A stretch of 56,324 nt of DNA from Spirochaetia bacterium (GTDB lineage: Bacteria > Spirochaetota > Spirochaetia > DAHUYW01). Location of the stretch: the NCBI GenBank assembly GCA_030041455.1, contig JASHNV010000146.1, positions 74,174 to 130,497 on the forward strand, written 5' to 3'. The position numbers and the translations under genes were made by a program. The notes beneath the pieces were generated by a model, which saw only the letters and a list, made by a program, of their open reading frames with translations, was not told the origin of the DNA and did not search any database. Numbering within the stretch: position 1 is the stretch's first letter; each line of letters starts with the position of its first letter. Below are positions 33,167 through 41,544 of this stretch, one piece after another.

Positions 33167-34179
33167 GGATGAGCATCGCCGAGGGCCTAAGGTTCGCGAT
33201 CGACGGATGCATGGCCGAGGATCAGAGCGTCTTTTGCCTCGGCGAGGACATCGGAGTTCCGGGCGGTTTCGGAGGCGCCTTCACGGTCACCTTGGGGCTC
33301 GAGAGCAAGTATCGCGATCGAATCATCGACACGCCGATCTCGGAGGCGGCCATTTTCGGCATGGCGTGCGGCGCCGCGGCGATGGGCATGAGGCCGATCG
33401 CCGACGTTCAGTACGGCGACTTCCTCCTGTGCGCCGCGAGCCAAATCGTGAACCAAATCGCGAAGCTGCGCTACATGTCGGGAGGCGCGATCGGCCTGCC
33501 GCTGGTCATGAGGGCCCCGGTCGGGGTGACCGGGCGCGGCGCGCAGCATTCCCAAAATCTCGAGAGCTTCTTTCTCAGCTGCCCCGGGATCAAGATCGTC
33601 GCGCCCTCGACCGCCTACGACGCGGTCGGGCTCATGCGCGCGGCGATACGCGACCCCGACCCCGTGCTCGTCTTCGAGCACAAGCTCCTCTACGGGTCGA
33701 AGGGAGCTCGAACGGAGAAGGGGACCTTCGACGCGTCGTCGGAGATACCCGACGAGTATTTTGAGGTTCCGATCGGCAGGGCCCAGCTGCTCAGGCGCGG
33801 CGACCACGTCACCCTCGTCGGGAGCCTGCTCATGAGCCACTTCAACATGCTCGCCGCCGAGGAGCTCGCGGGCGAGGGGATTCAGTGCGACGTCGTCGAT
33901 CTCAGGTCCATATGGCCTCTCGACATCGAGCTTCTCCACGAGTCGGTCAAGAAAACCGGAAGGATCGTCATTGTCGAGGAGGGTCCGAAGCAAGGCGGCG
34001 TCGGGGCGGAGATCGCGAGCGGGATCGCGGAGCTCATTCCCGACTACCTGCTCGCGCCCATCGTGCGCGTCGCGGCGCCGAATACCCCGGCCCCCTTTTC
34101 TCCTCCGCTTGAGCGCGCCTATGTTCCGCGGCCGTCGGCGATCGCGCGGCGCGTTCGGGATCTCATGAGCGCTTCGTAG
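33163..34179 (+). CDS. Dehydrogenase E1 component, beta subunit
   Basis: A 338-aa beta subunit of the alpha2beta2 E1. It shows CLGEDIGVPGGFGG, the conserved DTPISEAAIFGMACGAAAMG region that contacts TPP, DFLLCAASQIVNQIAKLRYM and the C-terminal transketolase-type segment VVDLRSIWPLDIELLHESVK then VEEGPKQGGVGAEIA. ATG 33163 overlaps the alpha stop (ATGA), with GAGGTG upstream. With E2 it forms E2-alpha-beta; no E3 (lipoamide dehydrogenase) gene is in the window, so E3 must come from elsewhere. Confidence 0.9.
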   Translation: MRMSIAEGLRFAIDGCMAEDQSVFCLGEDIGVPGGFGGAFTVTLGLESKYRDRIIDTPISEAAIFGMACGAAAMGMRPIADVQYGDFLLCAASQIVNQIAKLRYMSGGAIGLPLVMRAPVGVTGRGAQHSQNLESFFLSCPGIKIVAPSTAYDAVGLMRAAIRDPDPVLVFEHKLLYGSKGARTEKGTFDASSEIPDEYFEVPIGRAQLLRRGDHVTLVGSLLMSHFNMLAAEELAGEGIQCDVVDLRSIWPLDIELLHESVKKTGRIVIVEEGPKQGGVGAEIASGIAELIPDYLLAPIVRVAAPNTPAPFSPPLERAYVPRPSAIARRVRDLMSAS

Positions 34180-34256
34180 CCTGGGGTTTCCTTCTTCCGA
34201 GCGCTAGGGAAATGTGCGATAACCGTCAATCTTTGGTCCGGCAAGGAATTATCAGC

Positions 34257-34330
<74 letters not shown>

Positions 34331-34342
34331 GGGCGGCGCGGT

Positions 34343-34372
34343 ATGATAGTCGCACGCCGCGGGAAGTGTCAA
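34343..34372 (-). promoter_or_regulatory. Promoter of the CAU tRNA gene
   Basis: Consensus TTGACA (34372-34367), an 18-bp spacer and TATCAT (34348-34343), about 12 nt before the tRNA 5' end. It is one of the best promoter matches in the window. Confidence 0.6.
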
Positions 34373-34971
34373 TGTTGCTGAACCACCGGAGGCGCGGCCG
34401 GTGCCCGAGGTCGGAGCGTCTCCGCTCGCATGAAGGCAAGTGAAAACCTCGCATTGCGCCAACCTTGAGCGCGATGAATCCTTGCGGCATGCTCGCGCTT
34501 TTCCATCGCCGCCATAGCCTGGACCCCGTGAGTTCGCCTATTGCGGTCGAGTGCCGCGGCAGGTGCGCGCAGCTCTTGGTCCGCTCGTTGCCGTACGCTC
34601 GATCGCGACGTCCGCAAGCGCGAGATCGCCGGCGAGGCACTCGGTGCCAACGTCGAAAGCGCGGAGCTCTCGAAGATAAACCTGTTTGAAGAGGTCACCG
34701 CGCGCAGCGCGACCCCATTGCCGGGCGAGCGCGGGCGCGGCACGTCCGGCGCGTGTCGCGGCCGGACACATCGCCAAGCCACGGCTAATTATCTGAGAAA
34801 TATCGACAACAGCTCGCGCTCGCCGCATGATTTCTCGGTAGTTCAGGCCTGTGGCTTCCGCCCATCTGCATGACATTTTCGTCGCGGCCTACATTTCGGT
34901 CGCGGTCCATGTTTCCTTTGACGACTTCGGGCGAGGACGATTATCATTGTACGTGACTGGAGGTGGCAGTC
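34373..34971. other. Gene-free stretch, probably decayed
   Basis: No open frame has a ribosome-binding site or recognisable motif. Frames on both strands overlap completely and are Arg/Ala-rich shadows. Nothing identified. Confidence 0.4.
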
Positions 34972-35220
34972 ATGACAAAACGCTTTGTGGTCCAAAACCA
35001 AGAGTCGCTTTGGACCTTGGGGACCTACTCCGCGGAGACTTCCCTGAAGGCTCGCGAGATGGCGCTCGTGGACGATGACGACGAAAACGTCGCCATCGAC
35101 GATCTGGTCGCGCACGAGCTCGGCGCGGCGACCAAGGACATTCTTCCAGGACAAGACGACTGGAAGGTGGATGACCGAGGTTTCGCCGTTCCGCTTCATG
35201 AGACCGTCGGGCAACGCTGA
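34972..35220 (+). CDS. Small acidic hypothetical protein
   Basis: An 82-aa soluble, acidic protein (MTKRFVVQNQESLWTLGTYS..., with VDDDDENVAIDDLV in the middle). GGAGG eight nt before ATG 34972 is a strong ribosome-binding site, which favours a real gene over the antisense frame covering it. No domain is recognised. It stands alone between two gene-free stretches in the lower-GC region. Confidence 0.55.
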   Translation: MTKRFVVQNQESLWTLGTYSAETSLKAREMALVDDDDENVAIDDLVAHELGAATKDILPGQDDWKVDDRGFAVPLHETVGQR

Positions 35221-35883
35221 CGCGACGGTTTGGTCCAGGATCGAATGGCGCGGATTTTCCCGAGCACGCGGTCGGCGCACGCGTGAGCGAGCAACCGGCG
35301 ACCAATCGAGTCGCAGAACGTGCGAGGGAAGGCGGATGGTCGGCTGACCGACGAAGTTGCAGTCGGTCGTCGTCCTCTTGCGCCTGACGATCAAAACACG
35401 CGGCGCGGTCCGAAAGCGGCAAAGCTCCCGCGCCGCGTTCCATTTCGATTACCTTGACGGATTCCCGCGCGATCGAACGAGATCGCGGCGGGAATCCTTT
35501 CGATATCAGTGACGCATTGCTCCGCTTTGACGTAGCGAGCGCAATCGAGGAGAGTTCCGGGAGCTTCGGACCGTCGCGGTCTTTCGGGCTCGCAGAGTGC
35601 AAAGTGGGGAAGTCCTTTTTGAGGCCAGAACCTCTGAAGACCGCGATTGCCGTCGAACGGGTTTCCCTGAATCGAGTCGATTTGTTATTTAGCGTCTCCT
35701 TCCTTGTGTCAACCTGACCGATGGGTCATCACTAAGGTAGAGTTCATTTCGGCTCCTCTCCCCTACTTCCCGTCGGTTTCTGGGTCCAGCGGAGGCGGTA
35801 CGAGCTTCAGCACTTTGAAGTATGGTATCCCACCGGGTAGTGACTCGGTTTGAAATTGACCCTCTCGGCGGACCATGCGGTTT
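35221..35883. other. Gene-free stretch
   Basis: About 660 bp with only shadow frames; GC content falls toward the right end. No repeat, tRNA or conserved motif noticed. Confidence 0.4.
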
Positions 35884-36696
35884 CTAAGATTGCCGCATTC
35901 GCGGCGACTCGGAGTCCTTGAGCACCCGGATATGCAGAAAGAGCGGCGCGACCAAGGTGTCTTCCAACACCGGCTCCACTTCAGCGACTTCCATACTCAC
36001 ACGCGGTTCGCCGAACCGTTCGATAATCAGCCCGGCGGCGACGATGAGATCGACCCATCCACTCAGCGTCCGGTGAAATCGAGGAACACGGAACGGCTCG
36101 GTCCTTTGGCGTTCCTCTTCCGGTACATTCTCGAAGCGGAACGTGTCGATCCTGCCATCGGTTGCGTCGAAATAGCCACCGATCTCGATAGCCCGCGTCG
36201 TCCCGTTAGGCTCACGTAGGACCTTTCGGTGTGGTGGGACGAAGCAGGGATGCAGGATGGAGAACTGGAGGAAACCGCCCGGTCGCAAGACACGTGCGGT
36301 CTCACACAGAGCCGCGCCGGAATCGGCCATGTCCATCATCGACATGAACGCGGTCGTAAAATCGAACGAGCACGAGGCGAAAGGCATGTCGGTCGCGTCG
36401 GCGACGGAGTACTCGATGCCGAGCGACTCAGTTTGCTCGGTCTCCTGCGCGTGTCGGATAAAGGTCGGCGCAATGTCAATGGCCTTCATCCTCGCGCCGC
36501 GCCGCGCAAGCTGGCGCGTGTTAAAGCCCTCGCCGCAGCCAATATCGAGCCCGGAGAGACCCTGTATCGGCGGTAGCATATCGAGAAATGCGGGCGTGTT
36601 CAGCCCATCTCGATAAATGTCGTATCCGGCACGAGCGTGCCGTGTCCAGGTTTCAGCATTCGCCTCCCAGTATTGCGCGACTTCGCTTCGCTGCAT
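35884..36696 (-). CDS. SAM-dependent class I methyltransferase
   Basis: A 270-aa methyltransferase of the UbiE/type-11 group. Motif I is GLDIGCGEGFNTRQLARRG (acidic residue D51), followed by AIDIAPTFIRHA (motif II), VADATDMPFASCSFDF (motif post-II) and VLRPGGFLQFSILHP. The C-terminal third (FRVPRFHRTLSGWVDLIVAA) resembles small-molecule methyltransferases. The substrate is unknown. ATG 36696 is preceded by a G-rich GGGGGGG stretch that can pair with the anti-SD only loosely. Base composition is lower in GC than core genes, fitting an acquired region. Confidence 0.85.
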   Translation of the reverse strand: MQRSEVAQYWEANAETWTRHARAGYDIYRDGLNTPAFLDMLPPIQGLSGLDIGCGEGFNTRQLARRGARMKAIDIAPTFIRHAQETEQTESLGIEYSVADATDMPFASCSFDFTTAFMSMMDMADSGAALCETARVLRPGGFLQFSILHPCFVPPHRKVLREPNGTTRAIEIGGYFDATDGRIDTFRFENVPEEERQRTEPFRVPRFHRTLSGWVDLIVAAGLIIERFGEPRVSMEVAEVEPVLEDTLVAPLFLHIRVLKDSESPRMRQS

Positions 36697-36926
36697 GATG
36701 CCCCCCCGCAATTTTCGCCTACGTGAGGCGCAAGACAACTTAAAGTATTCTATCTTCCTTCGCGCCGCTCGAACATCTATCATGGGTAGTCTCGATAACT
36801 AACGGGCCGATTACCAGACAATGAACCTGCCGCAATGAGGATACTTCGCCGTAAGTCATCCATTTGCAGGCTGTGGTCTATTACGAAAACAGGGAGGGGC
36901 CAGGGTTCTCCTGTCGGCCAATGGGC

Positions 36927-37199
36927 CTATCGCCGCTCCACCGTTCCTATCTTCGTCGTCTCCGGCCGCCGTGTCCGCCCGGCATAGGGAACTTGATAGA
37001 CATTGGCCGGTCTTGCGCCCTCAGTCGATTTCATTTGCCATTTCCCGATGGATCTCAGGTTCAAACGCGAGATAATTAACGGGGAAATGCAGGTTATCGA
37101 TGCCCCGGTGTCGACGAGTGCTCCCTGGAGTTCTGATTGTGAGAGCTGAAGTGGTAGAGTAGGCGGTCGAGGACCGGGGAGTACCGCGACTGGCATCAT
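36927..37199 (-). CDS. Retropepsin-like aspartic protease fragment
   Basis: A 90-aa frame with a single retroviral-type aspartic protease core: LQGALVDTGASITCISPLII (DTGAS active-site motif, Asp30). The second half that normally follows is not recognisable. After NVYQV the sequence (PYAGRTRRPETTKIGTVERR) looks out of frame. Bacterial retropepsins are about 100-130 aa, so this is probably truncated by a frameshift. It follows a DUF5678-like gene by 27 bp on the same strand, with an AGGA before ATG 37199. Confidence 0.5.
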   Translation of the reverse strand: MMPVAVLPGPRPPTLPLQLSQSELQGALVDTGASITCISPLIISRLNLRSIGKWQMKSTEGARPANVYQVPYAGRTRRPETTKIGTVERR

Positions 37200-37226
37200 G
37201 ATTCCTAAGACCGGATCTACTGGCCA

Positions 37227-37475
37227 CTAAGACAAGGCATGAGAGAAGAATCCTAAGTCGACGGCCGCGCTAGTGATTTGTTGGACGGAGAATAGTGCAT
37301 CCTTGCCATAAAGCTTCTCGCCGGCGACAAGCGCATCGCGTGCGGTGTCGAAAAGCTCAACGATCTCCTCGTCTTTCATGAGCGCAAATTTCCCGGGGTG
37401 CTCGGCTACCAGTTCCGGCAGTCTTTTCGTAAAGGCTGCGTAGTTTCGGTCCACCTGTTCCTGAATTTTATCCAT
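37227..37475 (-). CDS. DUF5678-like small protein
   Basis: An 82-aa soluble protein. The pattern NYAAFTKRLPELVAEHPGKFALMKDEEIVELFDTARDAL...LFSVQQI matches the small DUF5678-type fold, in which a strand-turn (HPGKFALMKD) precedes a helix. Function unknown. It is paired with the retropepsin-like gene, an association also known elsewhere to my recollection. ATG 37475 has GGGAG eight nt upstream; the in-frame TTG at 37490 is not needed. Confidence 0.65.
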   Translation of the reverse strand: MDKIQEQVDRNYAAFTKRLPELVAEHPGKFALMKDEEIVELFDTARDALVAGEKLYGKDALFSVQQITSAAVDLGFFSHALS

Positions 37476-37690
37476 ACATCTATCTCCCAAACTCCAAGAT
37501 TCACCCGTGATCTTTCCCTCTCACCGACACAGCTTTCGGCTCCTTCGTCGATCCCCGCCCAGCGACGAGGCCCCGAATGAAGGAAGCGACTTATCGGAGC
37601 GTGGTTCCGTCCAGAAATTTGATCTTCTGCACGAGAACACGAAGTGGCTGATTGGGTGACGCCCGGTGTGCCGCCGGTTCGCGCTCGTCG

Positions 37691-37981
37691 GCCGGCCCTC
37701 ACGCGTTGACCTATCTCGCGCATGGGCTGGAGGATGTTCTCCGCGGTCGGAGCATCGCTGCGGCCGCCCGCTATCGCGTCCTCTACTCGTTCCGTCTGCC
37801 CGAAAAGGTATTGGGCATCGACGCGTATCTCTCTAACAAGGACCTCCAAGTGCTCGACTCGTATGCCGTGCGTGCCGGTCTCGACCGAGAAAATGTGTGA
37901 CTTTTTGAGCCCGATTCGGACTCCGAATTGCTCCTGGGTCAAACCCAAGGCCTCTCGGAGCGCGCGTGCCCTCTCCCAACC
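37691..37981 (-). pseudogene. Broken XRE-type helix-turn-helix regulator
   Basis: The reverse frame encodes ERARALREALGLTQEQFGVR then IGLKKSHIFSVETGTHGIR and a tail ending near QRVRAG: a complete XRE helix-turn-helix. A TAG (37984-37982) stands directly before helix 1. No ATG or GTG exists in frame, only TTGs after helix 1, so the DNA-binding domain cannot be translated whole. Downstream the frame stays open to 37406 but loses character and overlaps the DUF5678-like start. The likely explanation is a decayed regulator of the DUF5678/retropepsin pair. A -1 or +1 frameshift from the ATGs near 38070 is a less likely alternative. Confidence 0.55.
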
Positions 37982-37984
37982 CTA

Positions 37985-38174
37985 CCGACTCCTCCAGTTC
38001 TCCCACTTCAAGGTAGTACGCTATCAACAATCTTGCGAGAAAAAAATGCCCGACATAAGTTTGATATAACATTTCGCATGTCGATAAAAGCTGATTAAAA
38101 TTGTCGTAATTTATGAGCGACGAAACCGACTCCGTTGCCTTTCGTCGTCCGTTCCGACTACACTCGTCTCCATC
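37985..38174. other. AT-rich region upstream of cydD
   Basis: Short AT-rich tract with promoter-like hexamers toward cydD (TTGATA then TAAAAG, 18-bp spacer) and a 6-bp inverted repeat CGACAT (38051-38056) / ATGTCG (38078-38083). Roles uncertain. Confidence 0.3.
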
Positions 38175-39836
38175 ATGAGCACCTCCGCGTGGCTCCGGAC
38201 CCGCGGGCGCCCGTTCCGACGGGAGCTCGCGCTCACCATCGCGCTCGGCGAGGCGTCCGGAATCCTCCTCATTCTTCAGACTGCGCTCCTCGTGCGCATC
38301 GGAAACGGCGTCATCTTCCAGCGGGCCGCCTCGGAGCCCTTCGTCGGACTGCTTGCGCTCCTCCTCCTCGTCATTGCCGGCCGCGTCGGGGTCAGCTGGG
38401 GATCGAGGAGGGCCGCCTTCGCCTGCGCGTCGGGCGTCAAGCAAACGCTGCGATCGGAGCTCGTCGACCATCTTCGCGACATCGGACCGATCGCGCTCTC
38501 GTCGATGCGCGCGGGGGAGATCGCCAACACGGCCGTGGACGGCGTCGAGGCGCTCGACGCCTACTACTCGAAGTACCTGCCGCAGCGGGCCGTCGCGACG
38601 CTCTTGCCGTTCACGATTCTCGCGGTGGTGTTCCCGCTCGATTGGATCTCGGGCCTCCTCCTCGTCCTCACGGCGGTCTTCCTTCCCCTCAACATGATGG
38701 TGATCGGGGAGGAGGCGCACGCGCGCAACCAGCGCCTATGGGCGAGGCTCGCCTCGCTCAGCGGTCGCTTCCTCGACGTACTCCAGGGGCTCTCGACGGT
38801 GAGGATGTTCGGCGCGGCGGCGCGAGAGGCCGCCGCGATCGAGCGGGCCTCGGAGGACTACCGCGCGACGACGCTCTCGGTTCTGCGCGTCGCCTTCCTC
38901 TCCTCCCTCGTGCTCGAGCTCATCTCGGCGGTGAGCATCGCGCTCGTCGCGATTCTCTCGGGCTTGAGGCTCCTCGCGGGGACGATGCAGTTTGCCCCCG
39001 CGTACTTCATCCTGCTTGTCGCCCCGGAGTACTTCTTCACGTTGCGCCAGCTCGGAACCTTCTATCACGCGCGGATGGAGGCGGTGAGCGCCGCCGAGCA
39101 CGTGACCGGGCTCCTCGCGGCGGCGACGATCAAGACGGCCCATCGTCCGGTCGAGGCGCCGGGCGTAGCCAAAAGGCCGCCCTCGATCGTCTTCGACGGG
39201 GTCTCCTTCTCCTACTCCTCGCGCGCCGTCTTGCATCGCGCGTCCTTCTCGATTCGCGCGGGGGAGCGGGTGGCGGTCGTCGGCCTAAGCGGCGCGGGGA
39301 AGACGACCATTCTCAAGCTGCTTCTTCGCTTTATCCTCCCGTCGGAAGGCTCCGTCACGGTCGACGGCCGAGATCTCCTCGGTCTCGAAACGCGGGAGTG
39401 GCTTCGCGAGATCGCGTGGCTCCCGCAGCTTCCGACGCTTTTCCACGGTACGCTCCTCGAGAACATCAGGCTCGGCCGCCTCGAGGCGACCGACCGGGAA
39501 GCGATGGAGGCGGGCCGGCTCGCCTTCGTCGACGAGTTCGCGGAGCGGCTGCCCTTAGGCTACGGGACGTTGGTCGGCGAGCGGGGCCAAGGGATCTCCG
39601 GAGGCCAGCTCCAGCGCGTCGCCCTCGCGAGGCTCTTCCTCCGGAATCCCGGTCTCGTTCTTCTCGACGAGCCCACTGCCCACCTCGACCGCGCGAGCGA
39701 GCGCCTCGTCGAGGCGGGCATCGAGACGCTCGCGAAAGGCCGCACGGTCATCCTCGTCACGCACCGCCGGAGCGCGGCCGGGACGCTCGACCGGGTTCTC
39801 GCCGTCGAGGACGGCGGGGTGAGGAGCCTGTCGTGA
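38175..39836 (+). CDS. cydD: CydD-type ABC exporter subunit (thiol/cytochrome bd assembly)
   Basis: A 553-aa half-transporter. Six membrane helices lie in residues 1-310, and an ATPase domain follows. Walker A is GLSGAGKTTILKLLLRF, the signature ISGGQLQRVALA and Walker B LVLLDEPTAHLD, with a switch histidine in ILVTHRRSA. With CydC it forms the heterodimeric exporter of cysteine/glutathione or haem-related cargo needed for cytochrome bd. No cydA or cydB gene is in the window. The start has no strong ribosome-binding site. It overlaps cydC by four bases. Confidence 0.85.
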   Translation: MSTSAWLRTRGRPFRRELALTIALGEASGILLILQTALLVRIGNGVIFQRAASEPFVGLLALLLLVIAGRVGVSWGSRRAAFACASGVKQTLRSELVDHLRDIGPIALSSMRAGEIANTAVDGVEALDAYYSKYLPQRAVATLLPFTILAVVFPLDWISGLLLVLTAVFLPLNMMVIGEEAHARNQRLWARLASLSGRFLDVLQGLSTVRMFGAAAREAAAIERASEDYRATTLSVLRVAFLSSLVLELISAVSIALVAILSGLRLLAGTMQFAPAYFILLVAPEYFFTLRQLGTFYHARMEAVSAAEHVTGLLAAATIKTAHRPVEAPGVAKRPPSIVFDGVSFSYSSRAVLHRASFSIRAGERVAVVGLSGAGKTTILKLLLRFILPSEGSVTVDGRDLLGLETREWLREIAWLPQLPTLFHGTLLENIRLGRLEATDREAMEAGRLAFVDEFAERLPLGYGTLVGERGQGISGGQLQRVALARLFLRNPGLVLLDEPTAHLDRASERLVEAGIETLAKGRTVILVTHRRSAAGTLDRVLAVEDGGVRSLS

Positions 39837-41530
39837 GGGAGCTTCTTCGCGTCGCCGCGCTCGCGCGGCGCGAATGGCCGCGGGTCCTGCTCGGCGTTCT
39901 CCTCTCGCTCGGGACGCTCCTCGCGAATCTCGCGCTCCTCGCCCTCTCAAGTTGGTTCATCGCCTCTATGGCGATCGCGGGATCGTTGCGCGTCGCCCTG
40001 GATTACACCCTTCCGAGCGCGGGCGTACGCGCTCTCGCGCTCGGAAGGGCCGCCGGACGCTACGCCGAGCGGCTCGTCAACCACAGCACGACCTTCCGAA
40101 TTCTCGCGGATCTCAGGGTCTGGTTCTTTCGGAGAATCGAGCCGCTCGCCCCCGCCCGCCTCGTCGGGTTTCGCGGCGGCGATCTCCTCAGCCGCATTCG
40201 CGCGGACATCGACACGCTCGACGACTTCTACGTCCGGGGCGTCGTGCCGTTCGTCGTCGCGCTTTTTGCGCTCGCGTGCATCGTAGCGTTCCTCGCGCAT
40301 TTCGACGTCCGGCTTGCCGGGATCGACGCGGCGCTCCTCGCTTTCTCCGGGCTGCTTCTTCCGCTCGTTCTCAAAAAGCTCGCCGAGGCTCCGGGCCGCG
40401 AACGCGTCGCCCGCGCGGCGGACCTTCGCGCTTCGATCGTCGAGGAGACCCAAGGGATGGCCGAGCTCGTCGCCCTCGGCGCGCTCGACTGGCACGCCGA
40501 GAGGATCCGGGCGTCCAGCCGCGCAATGGACCGGGCTCAGCGCTCCCTCGCGTCGCTGCAGGGAATCGGCGACGCGGGGCTCGTCGCGGCCGGCGCGCTC
40601 TCAGTCTGGCTATCCGCCCTGGTCCTCATCCCGGTCGTCACGGAAGGGCGGCTTCCGCGCGCCGACATGGCCATGCTCACGGTCTTCATGCTCGCGACCT
40701 TCGAGACGATCGCGCCGCTTCCGGCGGTGATCCAGCGGGTGGGCGAGATGGCCGCCGCGGCGAGGCGGCTTTTCGAGATCATCGACGCCGCTCCGGCGAT
40801 CCGGGAGCCGCCGCCGGGGACGAAGACGTCCCTCGATGCGCCGCCGCGCGCCGTCGACCTCTCGATCCGCGGCCTCGGCTTCCGGTACGGCCCGGGCGAG
40901 CCGTGGGTGTTCGAGTCCCTGTCGCTCGAAGCGCCGGCGGGCAGCCGCATCGGCATCGTCGCTCCGACCGGGGCGGGAAAGAGCTCGCTTTTCAACGTGC
41001 TGCTTCGATTTTGGGAGTACGAGAGGGGGGAAATCCTCGTCGGAGGAGGCGCCGAGGGGGCGACGACGGAGCTTCGCGACGTTCCCTCCGACGAGGCGCG
41101 CAGGCTCTTCTCGATCGCGCCCCAGACGCCCTACCTCTTCCACACGACCGTGCGGGAGAATCTCGAGCTCGCCCGCGAGGGCGCTTCCGACGACGAGCTC
41201 TGGGAGGCTCTCGAATGCGCGAGGCTCGCCGACTACGTCGCGAAGCTTCCCGAGCGCCTCGACGCCGCGGTGGGCGAAGGCGGCGTCGCGTTCTCGGCCG
41301 GCCAAGCGCAGCGGATCGCCGTGGCGCGCGCGCTCTTGAAGGACGCCCGGATCTACCTGTTCGACGAGCCGACCGAGGGACTCGACGACGCGACGGCGGA
41401 TGCGCTGCTCGAGGGCGTCGCGCGGTTCCTGAAGGGGCGGTCGCTCCTCCTCGCGAGCCACCGAAGCCGCGATCTCGCCGTCGTCGATCGGGTCGTCGAG
41501 CTCGGGCCCCGGCCTCGATCGGGCTCCTGA
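39833..41530 (+). CDS. cydC: CydC-type ABC exporter subunit
   Basis: A 565-aa half-transporter, six helices in residues 1-310. The N-terminal LSSWFIASMAIAGS is typical of CydC. The ATPase domain has Walker A APTGAGKSSLFNVL and Walker B IYLFDEPTEGLDD; the signature reads FSAGQAQR rather than LSGGQ. The heterodimer with CydD would have one degenerate site. Start GTG 39833 overlaps the cydD stop (GTGA) and follows a GAGGAG site. It is convergent with the GT-B-like gene 14 bp away. Confidence 0.85.
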   Translation: MRELLRVAALARREWPRVLLGVLLSLGTLLANLALLALSSWFIASMAIAGSLRVALDYTLPSAGVRALALGRAAGRYAERLVNHSTTFRILADLRVWFFRRIEPLAPARLVGFRGGDLLSRIRADIDTLDDFYVRGVVPFVVALFALACIVAFLAHFDVRLAGIDAALLAFSGLLLPLVLKKLAEAPGRERVARAADLRASIVEETQGMAELVALGALDWHAERIRASSRAMDRAQRSLASLQGIGDAGLVAAGALSVWLSALVLIPVVTEGRLPRADMAMLTVFMLATFETIAPLPAVIQRVGEMAAAARRLFEIIDAAPAIREPPPGTKTSLDAPPRAVDLSIRGLGFRYGPGEPWVFESLSLEAPAGSRIGIVAPTGAGKSSLFNVLLRFWEYERGEILVGGGAEGATTELRDVPSDEARRLFSIAPQTPYLFHTTVRENLELAREGASDDELWEALECARLADYVAKLPERLDAAVGEGGVAFSAGQAQRIAVARALLKDARIYLFDEPTEGLDDATADALLEGVARFLKGRSLLLASHRSRDLAVVDRVVELGPRPRSGS

Positions 41531-41544
41531 GGCGGGCCTTTCGG

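Noticed and set aside
34843-35394. Reverse-strand 183-aa frame over the small acidic gene
   Set aside because: No ribosome-binding site and no motif; the + strand frame has a strong GGAGG at proper spacing.
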